Positions 9,758 to 19,678 are shown, numbered from the stretch's first letter. The stretch: DNA of 64,000 nt from an uncultured Candidatus Cenarchaeum sp. (GCA_958295735.1 OY282369.1:2642983-2706982); one strand, 5' to 3'. Numbers and translations are program-made. Notes: a model not told the origin generated them from the sequence alone.

Positions 9758-11418
9758 AGTAGATCCCAGGTGTAGATTTTTGGGCGCGGGCCCGCGCCGC
9801 CCGAAACTGCCGCGCGATGCAAAGATCTATATAGACAAGTTTTCAGATCTCGGCGATGGCGACGCCAAACGGCCCTGACACGCAGCAGATCTCCCGCCCC
9901 GCGGCGAAGTTCATGGGAAAGTTGTTCGGGGATCTGGGCATAGGGACGGGGAAGAGGCACAACGCGGTGTACGGGCCGGCCGACTTCGCGCGCGTGGTGA
10001 TGAAGGCGGGGCTCGAGAAATCCTCCATAGAGGCCGCCACGAGATCGATGCGGCGGGCAGCGGAGGCGGCCGCGGAGGAATGCGGGTCCGGCGCGAAGCC
10101 GAAGCGCGTCCCGAACTCCGATCTCACCAGGTCGTCCATCCGCGTCGTGGGCGAGGGAAAAGTGGCCGGGTGCTGCAACAAAAAGCTGGGCAGCACCGTC
10201 CGGGCGGCCGGCCGGTCCGGGATGAAGCCCGGCGTGGCGAAGGGCGCGATCGACATCACCGACTACGGGTACCACGGCGAGAAACTGGAGGAGCACACGC
10301 GGGATTCCCGCCCGCGCGGGGGGACGTCCACGGCCATCTCGTACGCGCTGCTCCACGGCATCGGCGAGGACGCGAACGTCATGCTCAAGGTCAAGCGGTT
10401 CCCCCGCGGCTGCAAGCTGGAAAGCATCATGCTGGCGATACTGGCGGCCGCCGCCAGGGCCGGGGTGCTGCCGGAGCTGCTGCTGCTGGACCGCGGGTTC
10501 TGCAACGTGGGCTGCATGCTGGCGGCCGGGCTGAAGGGGAACAGGTGGATCATGCCGATGCTCAAGAACGCGAGGGTCAAGCGCCTCATAAGGGAGCACG
10601 ACGAGGGAAAGCTGCCGCGGGCCGTGGAATACACGATGCGCGGCGCCGGCGGCAGGAGCGTGACGTTCACCCTGCTCATAGTGAAAAAAGCCGCGAACAA
10701 GGGGAAGGGGAAAGGCAAAGGGAAAGGCAAGGACGGCGGCGGCGACGGCGACGCGGTGTCGAGGTACGTCGTGTTCGCCACCAACATGCGGGTCGAGGAT
10801 GCCGACGCCGCGATCGAGTCGATCCCAGAGGAATACCGCAAGCGGTGGGGGATAGAGACGGGGATCAAGGTGGTCAAGGGCATCACGGGAATCACGACCA
10901 GCAACTCGATCGTCCTGCGGCTGCTGCTCTTCTTCGTGCCGCTCCTCGCGTACAACCTGTGGAGGATCGCCAGGTTCGCCATCGAGGCGGCGGATCGCGG
11001 CAGCGGGAGAAAGCTGACCGCGAGCATGTTCGTCGGGGGCATCGTGGAGGCCCTGGGATCGTTCGTCATAGACAGGGGCAAGTAGCGCCGGGCGGCGCCC
11101 GGGGATCCGGAGCCCGCCAGACCGCTGGAATTCGAGATGCGCCGGCCGCGGGGCCTCCCCGCCGGCCGCGCTCCCTCCCGCGCGCGGCCCGCCGCGCCCC
11201 CGTTTTTTTTTTTTTGCGGCGCGCCCCGCCGTCCCGCGCCGCCGCGCCGCCCCGCGCAAAAGCCGATCCGGCTCCCGCGCGGCGCCCCCGCTTGCCGCGG
11301 CGTCGAAGCCGGCATCCGCCGGGCGCGCCGGCCGGGGATTGCCGCGTGATGTGCTTATCTACTGTGTTTGCCGCGGGCGGCGCGAGCCTGCGCCAAAAAT
11401 CTACACCTAGGACTTACT
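9758..11418 (+). mobile_element. IS4/ISH3-like insertion sequence, 1,661 bp
   Basis: The ends are imperfect inverted repeats. The left end reads AGTAGATCCCAGGTGTAG and the complement of the right end reads AGTAAGTCCTAGGTGTAG; both then run into ATTTTTGG. The element carries one transposase gene (9856-11085), then about 330 bp without a gene that includes a T13 or so run near 11203. It sits inside the giant surface-protein gene on the opposite strand, between codons for Asp-Pro and Pro-Lys-Trp. Intact ends, an intact transposase and a clean duplication suggest a recent insertion. Confidence 0.9.
9856..11085 (+). CDS. IS4/ISH3-like DDE transposase
   Basis: This 409-residue protein has DITDYGYHG (first Asp), LLLDRGFCN (second Asp) and YRKRWGIETGIKVVK (Glu), again matching Y-(2)-R-(3)-E-(6)-K. 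A Gly/Lys run (KGKGKGKGKGK) lies between the second Asp and the Glu, probably a slippage-prone linker. A hydrophobic helix (LRLLLFFVPLLAYNLW) follows the Glu motif, as is common in this group. The start is ATG 9856. A TATA-like box (ATCTATATAGAC) is centred 26 bp upstream, so the message is probably leaderless. The gene appears functional. Confidence 0.9.
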   Translation: MATPNGPDTQQISRPAAKFMGKLFGDLGIGTGKRHNAVYGPADFARVVMKAGLEKSSIEAATRSMRRAAEAAAEECGSGAKPKRVPNSDLTRSSIRVVGEGKVAGCCNKKLGSTVRAAGRSGMKPGVAKGAIDITDYGYHGEKLEEHTRDSRPRGGTSTAISYALLHGIGEDANVMLKVKRFPRGCKLESIMLAILAAAARAGVLPELLLLDRGFCNVGCMLAAGLKGNRWIMPMLKNARVKRLIREHDEGKLPRAVEYTMRGAGGRSVTFTLLIVKKAANKGKGKGKGKGKDGGGDGDAVSRYVVFATNMRVEDADAAIESIPEEYRKRWGIETGIKVVKGITGITTSNSIVLRLLLFFVPLLAYNLWRIARFAIEAADRGSGRKLTASMFVGGIVEALGSFVIDRGK

Positions 11419-13724
11419 GGATCCGTCACCGTGACGTCGATGCGGGCCAGATCGGCCTGCCCCGCGTGGCTGGCGCGCACCACCACTTCATGCCTTCCCA
11501 CGTCCGCCATTGCCGGGCGCAGGAGCAGGGTTCCGGTGCCGTCCCCGTTGTCCGACACGGCGGCGCCCCCGTGCCCGCGGCCGTCCACGGCAAATCCCCT
11601 GACCACGCCCAGCGATGCGGCGCCCCCGCCGGGAACGGCTGCCGACAGCGGCACCGCGGCCCCTTTCGCGTGGTCGACCCGCACGGCCGCGATCGGGGAG
11701 AATTCCAGCAGATCGTCCGGGAGATCGTCCGGGCCGCCGAGCGGCAGCCGGTGCAGTTCCATCACGCTGTCTATGCTCTCGCGCCCCGCCTCGGTCCACA
11801 TGGCGTGGAACTGCTTTGCGCTCCGCGGGCCCTCCAGCATGGTGCTTATTATCCCGCCGGCCCCCGCGTGGACGTCGTCGAGGACGGGCCCCTCCGGGAC
11901 TATAGTCCCGCCCTCCGCGCTCCTCCTGCGGTCGTGCGTCCCGTCCGCGGGAGCATCGTACACGTCCCAGAGGGCCGCGGCCACCTGCATCGCCGTCTGC
12001 CCGTCCGCGGAACCGCCGTAGCCGAACAGGGGCTCAGCGTTGCCTCCCCTGACCCGCAACTCGCGCTCGATGTCTATGAAGGTGTTCCCGTGCTCGCGCA
12101 GGTACGGCGTGTCATCGACCATGTGCGGGACAAAACGCGCGAAACCCTCGGCGAACGCGCATCCTGGCGACGTGTTCGCCGCGAGATCGTGCGCGCAGCC
12201 GTCGGGCGCCCCGACCACGTGCCTGTATGTGTGGTGGGCGTACGCGTGCTGTATGGCGTACCTGCTTTTTGACGCGTCGTGCGTCGTCGTGGAGTCCAGC
12301 CCGTCGAGGAATATCGCGGGATCGTCTGGGTCGTACGGGGGGCCGCCGCCGCCCGCGGCGGACGGCCAGAGGTCTGCGGCACGCTTGCCGGGCTCCCAGA
12401 AGACGCGGACAGGGGGGATCTCGATGCCGAGCTCCCCGAAATAGGCCCTCGTATCCGCGATCGTGCTGGCTATGTGCACCGCCCTGTCCCTGTGCCTGTT
12501 GTATTCCGACGCCTCCATGTCGATCCGCACTTTCTCGCTGGAGGCGGCCAGGTGACTTCGTATGTCCTGCCAATAGACGTGGGCGCCGGCGTCGACGACT
12601 CTCGCCCCGCTGCCGTACGAAAAGACCGCGAGAGACAGCCGCAACTCCGTTGCATCCCCGCGCAGTTCTGTCCTGTTGAGGGGCCCCAGCACGTAATGGC
12701 CGTACTGGTTCGTGAATGTGCAGGCGCTGGTCCCGTCTGCGTAATCCACCCACCTGCTGTTTGCAATGGCGCACACTCTTACGTCATGAGCGGCTCCCCG
12801 CTCATCGGAATACGGGATATTGTACCGGATCTGCCCGTACATCGTGAAAACCTCGTCGTCCTGACTCGCCGCGGCACTGCTATGGCCGCGGACGCCGCCG
12901 CCGGAGCGCTCCGTTCCGTTCGCGGCAGGAGCGGCGGGATCGGCGACCCCGCGGGACGCGTGGCCCACCCCCGAAGCCTCCCACGGAATCGCGCCGTTGG
13001 CGGGACTCGCGTCGTGCGGGATCCCCCGTCCCGCCGGCGCGCCCGGATCCGGCCCCGCGCCTGGCTCCCGCGCGCTGTTGCTGCCCTGCGCCGTTCCCGG
13101 CATCACGTCCAGGATCAGCCTGGCGTCCGCCAGCAGGAATCCCGCCGCGTGGATCTCCGCCGTCCCCTCCCGGGACGGGAGCAGCGTGAACTCGAACCGG
13201 TGCTCCACGCCCGGCGTCGCGGGCACGGTCCCGGCGATCGCGTGCGCGCCGTCCCCCACGAGCGAGGGCGCGCCAAGCGCCGGATCCGAGGACAGCACTT
13301 CCAGTTCCCCGCCGAACAGGATCGCCACCGAGGTGTCCGCCTCGTCCTCGTACATGTCGGGGAACGCGATCTCGTACAGCGTGCCGTTCCCGTGCACGGC
13401 CGGTTTGGTCTCCGGCAGCGTGGTCGCGAGGACCACCGTGAACGGCTCGCCCGCTACGGGCCGCGCCGGCGCGGAGAGCGTCGTGTTGGACGGGTTGGGG
13501 CGATCCGGGGCGGGATGGAATGCCGCGGGGAGGGCGCTCCAGGATACGGCCCGGGGCGCATCGGCGGCGGGCAGCCCGGCGCTGCACGCCGGATCCTCCG
13601 GCAGGCTTTTGGCGGCATCGCACGCTGTATGCTCCTGCCCCGCCGCGCCGGGGAGCAGCGCGGCGGCGGCCAGGAGTGTGGCTGCGGCCGGCAACAAGAA
13701 TGTGATGCGGCGGCGCGGGCTCAT
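11355..13724 (-). CDS. 5' part of giant S-layer-like surface protein, truncated by an IS
   Basis: The start is ATG 13724, preceded by GGGGAG. A signal peptide (RITFLLPAAATLLAAAALLPG) opens the protein. A middle domain (about residues 440-620) resembles zinc metallopeptidases of the HExxH class, but the motif reads HAYAH near residue 490, so the catalytic Glu is replaced. The downstream third-ligand-like CAFAEGFARF remains. The genuine protein runs to about residue 768 (position 11419). The last 21 or so residues, ending ARAARGKHSR, come from the insertion sequence and are unlike the rest. The product should be an exported but truncated protein lacking the S-layer-like and binding-protein-like domains encoded at 9757-4078. 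Confidence 0.8.
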   Translation of the reverse strand: MSPRRRITFLLPAAATLLAAAALLPGAAGQEHTACDAAKSLPEDPACSAGLPAADAPRAVSWSALPAAFHPAPDRPNPSNTTLSAPARPVAGEPFTVVLATTLPETKPAVHGNGTLYEIAFPDMYEDEADTSVAILFGGELEVLSSDPALGAPSLVGDGAHAIAGTVPATPGVEHRFEFTLLPSREGTAEIHAAGFLLADARLILDVMPGTAQGSNSAREPGAGPDPGAPAGRGIPHDASPANGAIPWEASGVGHASRGVADPAAPAANGTERSGGGVRGHSSAAASQDDEVFTMYGQIRYNIPYSDERGAAHDVRVCAIANSRWVDYADGTSACTFTNQYGHYVLGPLNRTELRGDATELRLSLAVFSYGSGARVVDAGAHVYWQDIRSHLAASSEKVRIDMEASEYNRHRDRAVHIASTIADTRAYFGELGIEIPPVRVFWEPGKRAADLWPSAAGGGGPPYDPDDPAIFLDGLDSTTTHDASKSRYAIQHAYAHHTYRHVVGAPDGCAHDLAANTSPGCAFAEGFARFVPHMVDDTPYLREHGNTFIDIERELRVRGGNAEPLFGYGGSADGQTAMQVAAALWDVYDAPADGTHDRRRSAEGGTIVPEGPVLDDVHAGAGGIISTMLEGPRSAKQFHAMWTEAGRESIDSVMELHRLPLGGPDDLPDDLLEFSPIAAVRVDHAKGAAVPLSAAVPGGGAASLGVVRGFAVDGRGHGGAAVSDNGDGTGTLLLRPAMADVGRHEVVVRASHAGQADLARIDVTVTDPVSPRCRFLAQARAARGKHSR

Positions 13725-14052
13725 CTGCTCCCCTTTTCGCGCGAGCCCGGATCGACGGGCGCCCTTCCGCGCCCGCGGCCGGCGGATGCGGCGCGCGCGG
13801 GCCGGGCAGCGCGGGCGGGTTCCTGCACGGCCATGCGGGAAGGCCCAAGCGTGATCTAATAAGCATTAACGGCGGTTTCGAGTATGCGGTATGCGCCTAC
13901 CTCCCCGCCCTCCCGCCGCCTGCCGGCCGCGACATGGTGCCGCCTGGCGGGCCCGCGCGCCGCGCAGCCCCCCGCGCGCCTCCCCGGCGCCCCGGCCCGC
14001 CGCCGCCTCCCGGCTGCGCCCGGGCCGCGCGATCGAGCGCGCGCGGGCGGCT
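13725..14052. other. Upstream region of the giant surface protein gene
   Basis: There is no gene in these 328 bases. A TATA-like stretch on the minus strand (TTAATGCTTATTAG, 13855-13868) lies about 135 bp upstream of ATG 13724 and is the only candidate promoter I see. The rest is GC-rich without recognisable structure. Confidence 0.35.
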
Positions 14053-14463
14053 AGCACTCCGGCCCGTACGTCACGGTCTGGTCATGCTGTCCGCATCGAG
14101 CGACTCCACCCCGGAGATGTTCACCCTGAAGTCGACGGCTACGCTGCCGGCGGCCGGCGTCCCGGCCGGTATGGCCGAGTCCGGCGCCATCGGGACGAAG
14201 GCGGCCCCCGGCCGGGCGCCGCCCACGGACATCTCGGTGAGCGAGTACGGCAGGGTAACCTCCGCGCCCCCGCCCCGGTGCAGCCTCCAGTCCGAGGCCG
14301 TCACGGACACGGCCGGCATCTCGGCCGTGCCCGCGTTGGCCACCACCTGCCGCGCCGGGCCGCTTATCCTCCCCGGCGCGACGCCGGGTATGTCAAGCGC
14401 GCTTTTTTCGAGCACTATCCCGCAGGAACCCATGCCGCGGAGCGGCGCACCCCGCACCTTCTG
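14053..14463 (-). pseudogene. Second decayed copy of the surface protein C-terminus
   Basis: The minus strand matches the last 140 or so residues of the protein ending at 4078 (PLRGM, ALDIPGVAPGRISGPARQ, DWRLHRGGGAE). One base is missing near 14083 (ACGGTCTGG-TCATGC instead of ACGGTCTGGGTCATGC). This shifts the frame just before the expected VTYGPEC end, which is still readable in another frame. At its upstream edge the homology skips roughly 25 residues before resuming in the neighbouring reading frame. Confidence 0.85.
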
Positions 14464-15129
14464 CTAGTCCTGCGACAGCGGCGGCGGGACGGACCACGCG
14501 CCGTACGTTACGGGCACCCGCAGGTCGCCGGCCGCGTCCAGGGCCGTCCTGCCCAGCGGGCTGCCTTCCAGCTCTGCCGCCTCGCGCACGTGGGGGCACT
14601 CGTCCGCGGGATCGCCCCCCGCCATCACCAGCGCCCGCCCCAGCACGCGCGCGGCCTCGTAGGCCGCGTACGCGGGAGTGGACGCCGCGGCGCCGGGCGC
14701 GGCGGCCCCTACCGCGAGGTCTATCTCGTCGGTCACGTCGTTCCGCCCGACCGCCGGCTGCACCGCGGCCAGCCCTGTCCACCCGGCGAACCTCAGAGCG
14801 GCCGGGTCCGAGGCTATGAGCGGGGAGCCGGCCACCCCCGTCCCGCCGCCGCCGCATTCCCCGCCGCGCGCCGCCGCCGCCGGCCCTGCCCCTGGGCGAT
14901 CGTTATCGCCCCGTAGCCGGGCAATCTCGGCCTTGTCCCCGCAGCAGCCGGCGTGCTGCGCCGCCGCGACATTCAGGCGATCGTTCTCGCCCCGCAACCC
15001 GGCAATCTCCAGCCTCATGTCTCCCGCGCCTTTCGCGTATTTTGACTTCAGGGCATCCAAGAGCCGGGTCACCGCCACCAGCTCCCCCCGCAACAGCGCC
15101 GTTTCCGAGTCGGGCACGGATGGGGTCAC
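14464..15129 (-). pseudogene. Coiled-coil segment fused to a surface protein fragment
   Basis: This 221-residue frame joins two unrelated parts. Residues 1 to about 80 have heptad-like patterns (ALLRGELVAVTRLLDALKSK, LEIAGLRGENDRL, AEIARLRGDNDR) and would form a coiled coil. The rest, from GVAGSPLIASDPAALRF to PPPLSQD, matches the binding-protein-like domain of the giant surface protein around 4900-4560. GTG 15129 is my suggested start, since the sequence upstream is repeat-derived Arg/Gly-rich. It ends prematurely relative to the parent. It is a rearrangement product, and whether it is expressed is unknown. Confidence 0.55.
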
Positions 15130-15229
15130 GGACCGGTGATCCTCAAGCGTGTCTACTGAAGCATGGCTACAAGATGGTGAAGCAGTGTTGACCCGCGGCG
15201 CGCTCGGCGGGCCTCCGGCGGGGCGGAGC

Positions 15230-15314
15230 CCCGCTCTGGCGGCCGTCCGCGCCTGCCCGTCCGCCGGCCCCCCGATGCGGGAACGGCCCGCTCTGGCGGC
15301 CGTCCGCGCCTGCC
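15230..15314. repeat. 28-bp direct repeat pair
   Basis: CCCGCTCTGGCGGCCGTCCG followed by CGCCTGCC occurs at 15230-15257 and again at 15287-15314, 57 bp apart. It lies at the GC-rich edge of the AT-rich restriction island. Confidence 0.85.
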
Positions 15315-15399
15315 GGCGCACTGCTCGCCTGCGTGGCGGCCCCCCATCAGGCGCGGCTAGGCAATGGACGTAAGTCTACACACTAGTGCAATGGATACG

Positions 15400-15645
15400 T
15401 TTAAAAACATAATATGGATTTATGTACACACGGCGCGGTGGAAAAAGGTGAGACAAAGTTCCCGGTACCAGCGAACACGCGGGTGGGTTAAGCAGGGCGT
15501 GCAGGTTGCCACCCCCCGTACTGAGCATGCTGGCGACTTGGGCCACATTGAATTCGTGGTGAGTGGTGATAAAACAGAGGTGCACGCTTTTGATTAACGC
15601 TATGTGGGCATCGCACACAAATCAGTGTGAAGAATGTCTGCTTGC
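15400..15645 (+). pseudogene. Remnant of an IS481/IS3-type integrase core
   Basis: The frame reads HAGDLGHIEFVVSGDK, EVHAFD, stop, RYVGIAHKSV, stop. That pattern resembles the DDE core of integrase-type transposases (GDLGxID ... VHAFVDRYSGIAH). TAA at 15595-15597 and a later TGA break it. The composition is AT-rich like the island that follows. I see no ends for the element. It may mark the left border of the imported restriction-modification block. Confidence 0.45.
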
Positions 15646-15678
15646 CACCTATTGGGATAGTGTGGGGATACATTAGAC

Positions 15679-17387
15679 ATGCCAGAATTAGACTGGCTTG
15701 GAAAGAACGAAGTGGTCAATTACCACAATAACGTGCCGTTTAAATTTCTGGTAAAAAATAAATCAGTATTAAAAGATGATACTGGAAATCTGGTTATTTC
15801 AAGCGACAATTTAGAAGCTCTCAAAAGCTTATTGCCGTATTACAAAGGAAGAGTCAAGTGTATATACATAGACCCGCCATACAACACCGGAAATGAGAGC
15901 TGGGAATACAACGATAAGGTAAACTCCCCAATAATGAAAGAGTGGCTTGGTAAAGTTGTAGGAAAAGATGATCTGAACATGCACGACAAATGGCTTTGCA
16001 TGATGTACCCGAGGCTTTGTCTTTTACACGAATTGTTATCTCCAGACGGCGTTATTTTTATTAGTATAGATGACAACGAACAATCAAATTTAAGATCAAT
16101 AATGGACGAAATATTTGGCCCAAAAAATTTTCTTTCGACAATGGTGTGGATTCCCGGCGGCGTCACAGATAATCAATTAGAAATAAAAATAGAACACGAA
16201 TATGTCCTTGTTTATTGTAAGGATATAAGCAAAAAATCAGAAGCCATTTCGAACGTAATATCACCAGATGTGCCAGAAAACAGCTCCATATATGATAAAG
16301 AAATAAGAAACTCAGTAGTCAAAAATGGATCTGGTAACCCCGCAAGTGAAATAACGCTTCCGAAGGGATTCCCAGCAGATATAAAAACTACAAATATCAG
16401 CAAGTCTAACATTTCACGAAGTTTTTATTCGGAAATATTGATAAAAAAATGGATTTCGAGTGAATCTAAAACAAAACATGGAATTAAAAGATTTCCGATC
16501 CTAAAAGATCCGATAATAGTAAGCAACAACAAACTTGTTAAACCCGCAAGGGTGTTTTCGGGGTGGCAAAATGCAAATAAAATAGAAAAATTCATCAGGA
16601 ATGGTTGTGTGCCAGACAAAAATGAACAAAATTTACGATTTTGTTTAACAAAAAATGGGGGGATAGACTATGTGAAAGACCGATCAGATGAGGGTTCGCG
16701 CTTGATAAGCTCAATCATAAGAGACGTCGATAACACGACCAATGCCAGCAAACAATTGCGGGAAATGGGGGTGAGGTTTTCATATCCAAAACCCACCAAA
16801 CTCATAAAATTCTTAATCAGCATGGGTTCTAAAAAAAATGATGTTATACTAGATTCTTTTGCTGGCTCCGGCACCACAGCACACTCTGTAATGGAATTAA
16901 ACAGGGAGGCGCTCGGGGGGGGGGGGGGGGGTATCGAAAATTTATCGTCATTGAAATAGAACCCAGCATCGCGAAGGAAAAAACCATAAAACGGTTACAA
17001 AAAGTAGCGGCAGAATACCAACGTGATGGCCTAAGTAATGCGGGTTTTACATGTTGCACACTTGGAACTGAACTATTCGATGAGGAAGGGGCCATCAACA
17101 ATGATTGTACTTTTGAAGATCTGGCACATCACATATTCTTGACCGAAACAGGCACTGCCATGTCAAAACCCCAGCGAGGAGGACTGCTCGGTGTGCATAA
17201 CGGTGTTTACATCTACATGATCCACAAAAATTCAAAAACGGGCAATGTGTTAGATTTTAAGACTCTCAAAACCATGCCAAAAATACCATTAAAAGTGGTT
17301 TATGCCGACCAGTGCTTGATCAGTGACAGGAAGCTTAAACAATTGAATTGCACATTCAAGCAGATCCCTTATGAGGTGGAAACGTGA
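15679..17387 (+). CDS. mod: Type III restriction-modification methyltransferase Mod, frame-off at a G17 tract
   Basis: This is a beta-class adenine-type DNA methyltransferase, the modification and recognition subunit of a type III system. DPPYNTGN (catalytic motif, residues 65-72) precedes the S-adenosylmethionine motif FAGSGTT (about 394-400), the usual order for Mod. After LNREAL a run of 17 G puts the sequence out of frame, and translation stops at 16959. In another frame the expected continuation YRKFIVIEIEPSIAKEK runs on to TGA 17387. Tracts of 15 or 18 G would give 568 or 569 residues. The gene is AT-rich, unlike its surroundings, so probably transferred. Its stop overlaps the start of res (GTGA). 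Confidence 0.9.
16915..16931 (+). repeat. G17 homopolymer in mod, likely phase-variation switch
   Basis: Seventeen consecutive G lie in the coding strand of mod between the S-adenosylmethionine-binding motif and the C-terminal third. Multiples of three keep the gene in frame, and 17 does not. Slippage at such tracts switches bacterial type III Mod genes on and off, and here it would also change the tail. The exact count depends on sequencing accuracy. Confidence 0.9.
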
Positions 17388-19678
17388 GCATAACTCTGAA
17401 AGATTACCAGCAAAAATCTGTTGATAGTCTTAAAGAATACATTAAAAAAATACACGAATATAGGCCCAATAATGAAGAACCCAACAGGATGGCATTCATC
17501 ACAATGATCAACAGACCATACAAAGATTATGGGATAAATTCACCATCAATATGTATTAAAATACCAACCGGTGGTGGAAAAACACTGATAGCGTGTGAAT
17601 CAATCAACATCATTCACAGATTCTATTTCAAACGCACGCAGGACAATAGTTTGGTAGTTTGGTTGGTTCCAACAGAAGCGATTTTAGAGCAAACCATACG
17701 GGCGCTAAGGGATACAAAACACGGATACCGCCAAGCACTCGGAAGGGAGTTTAAAAACATTAAAATATTTGATGTAGATTGTGCACAGCTGATTAAAAAG
17801 TCGGACATTCAGAATAGTTTATGCATTATTGTTTCAACATACGCCACCTTTAGAATTGAGTCGTCGAAAAGAAACAAACGTAATGTTTACAAAGAAAACG
17901 GAAATTTAAAGCAACATTTTGATGGGGCATCACACACAGCTCCCACCCTGCACGAGGTCATAAAATTATATGCGCCCATAATCATACTGGATGAAGCACA
18001 CCACGCAAAAACCGTGATAACGTATGAGATGATACGAGAATTTAATCCCGGATTTGTTGCAGAATTTACGGCTACACCGCATCAACATGAGCCGGGAAAA
18101 GAGTCAAATGTGCTAGTCAATGTGAAGGCCGTTGAACTAAAACGGGAAGGAATGATCAAGATGCCCATAATGCATGTCAACGAACCAACTTGGACAAAAA
18201 CTGTGGACTTGGGAGTTAAACAAAGACACATTCTTGAAAAAAAGTGCAAAACATACGAAAAAACACACCACGAATACATACGTCCAATAGCTCTTATCCA
18301 AGCAGAACGGGACGACTCAAGAGGCAGTGACAGTATAGACGTCATACAGATAAAAAATTATCTTATCGACGAACACAATATACCAGAAAGAGAAATAGCC
18401 ATAAAAACAGGTACGAAGGACAATCTTAAAGGAAAAGATCTCTTATCCAAATTCAGTAAAATAAGATACATCATAACCGTCCAAGCGCTTGCAGAGGGAT
18501 GGGATAACCCATTTGCATATGTGCTTATATCAATTATGAATAACAAGTCAGAAACTGCTGGTGAGCAGATGCTCGGAAGGATATTGCGCATGCCTCGTCA
18601 AAATAGAAAACACAGTGAGGAGTTAAACTGTGCCTATGTGTTCACATCATCTCAAAATTTTGGAGCGATCGTGAATAAATTGCAAGGAGAACTAATAAAA
18701 AGTGGATATGGAGCGAATGACATGATCAACTCGAAAGGGAAGCTTTTGGATGTGGTATCCATCAAGCAGGTTATTCCCGATCCAGACATAAAGCTACCTT
18801 GCATTTCATTCGTAAATTCCTCAAAATATGTGCTGGATTATGAAGACTTGGTAAACAAGAGTGTGGAGCTTGACAAAAAACCTACACCTAAAATCGGCAA
18901 TCTTGTATCTGCGGCTGGTAAAGTAAAACACGATGTATCTGTTGATGGTCTTTCTAAGACGGTTATACAGGAAACATTTGATACGAATCAGCAGGGACGA
19001 GATAATCGAAAAAATCTCATGAATGCGTTACGACGAACAATGCGGCGAAAATGGATCAATGCCGATGACATGAATGCGTATTTGGGCAGAATCATAGACG
19101 AAGATTTGAAATGTAGTGAAAACCAAGAAGAACGAATGACAGAATTGACCAAAGACATCACAACTGTGGTTGATTCGATAGAGCGTGATTTTGAACAATA
19201 CGAGTCCGATTCTGCCAAAAAACGATTTGACGAACTTAGAAAACAAGACAGGATAGGTTGCAAATTCAAGCCATTGACACCCACCATGACTTTACCTGAC
19301 CCTCTGCCAAACCATCACCAAAAACACTTGTATGACCGCCTGGAAAAAATGGACGAACCTGAAGAATTTCTTGCATTAGATTTCGCGCGTTTACAGTCAG
19401 TTAAATGGTGGTACAGAAATCCCGTTAGGAATGAAAATTCTTTCTTCATACCAGGTTGGGAGAACAGGCTGATTTATCCAGATTTCGTTATTAAAACCAA
19501 TAAAGGGAAATACTTTATAGTAGAATATAAAGGAGGACAGTTCAAAGGCAGTGATGACGTCGAATACAAGAAAAACATGCTGAAGATTTTGTCTGAGCTT
19601 GCGGGTGATAATTATGATGCCAGAGTAATATTTGATACTGACGTCAACACGCTCATAAATGACATAAAACGTTCCTAA
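17384..19678 (+). CDS. res: Type III restriction endonuclease Res subunit
   Basis: This 764-residue protein is the ATP-dependent DNA translocase and nuclease that works with Mod. It has Walker A PTGGGKT (residues 61-67), DEAH (203-206), the helicase motif EFTATPH, and late motifs around TAGEQMLGRILRMPR. The C-terminal PD-(D/E)xK nuclease reads PDFV (Asp near 700) and VEYK (Glu near 714, Lys near 716). It starts at GTG 17384, overlapping the mod stop by two bases, which implies translational coupling. It looks intact. If Mod is off, Res should be unable to assemble or recognise DNA, so the pair would be silent together. Confidence 0.95.
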   Translation: MSITLKDYQQKSVDSLKEYIKKIHEYRPNNEEPNRMAFITMINRPYKDYGINSPSICIKIPTGGGKTLIACESINIIHRFYFKRTQDNSLVVWLVPTEAILEQTIRALRDTKHGYRQALGREFKNIKIFDVDCAQLIKKSDIQNSLCIIVSTYATFRIESSKRNKRNVYKENGNLKQHFDGASHTAPTLHEVIKLYAPIIILDEAHHAKTVITYEMIREFNPGFVAEFTATPHQHEPGKESNVLVNVKAVELKREGMIKMPIMHVNEPTWTKTVDLGVKQRHILEKKCKTYEKTHHEYIRPIALIQAERDDSRGSDSIDVIQIKNYLIDEHNIPEREIAIKTGTKDNLKGKDLLSKFSKIRYIITVQALAEGWDNPFAYVLISIMNNKSETAGEQMLGRILRMPRQNRKHSEELNCAYVFTSSQNFGAIVNKLQGELIKSGYGANDMINSKGKLLDVVSIKQVIPDPDIKLPCISFVNSSKYVLDYEDLVNKSVELDKKPTPKIGNLVSAAGKVKHDVSVDGLSKTVIQETFDTNQQGRDNRKNLMNALRRTMRRKWINADDMNAYLGRIIDEDLKCSENQEERMTELTKDITTVVDSIERDFEQYESDSAKKRFDELRKQDRIGCKFKPLTPTMTLPDPLPNHHQKHLYDRLEKMDEPEEFLALDFARLQSVKWWYRNPVRNENSFFIPGWENRLIYPDFVIKTNKGKYFIVEYKGGQFKGSDDVEYKKNMLKILSELAGDNYDARVIFDTDVNTLINDIKRS

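Noticed and set aside
9785-11259. Minus-strand open frame continuing the surface protein upstream through the IS
   Set aside because: It runs antisense to the intact transposase at 9856-11085 and loses all resemblance to surface proteins exactly at the element end; the true 5' part lies beyond 11419.
15230-15314. Possible CRISPR or attachment site
   Set aside because: There are only two 28-bp copies, and no integrase gene that is intact or tRNA gene beside them.
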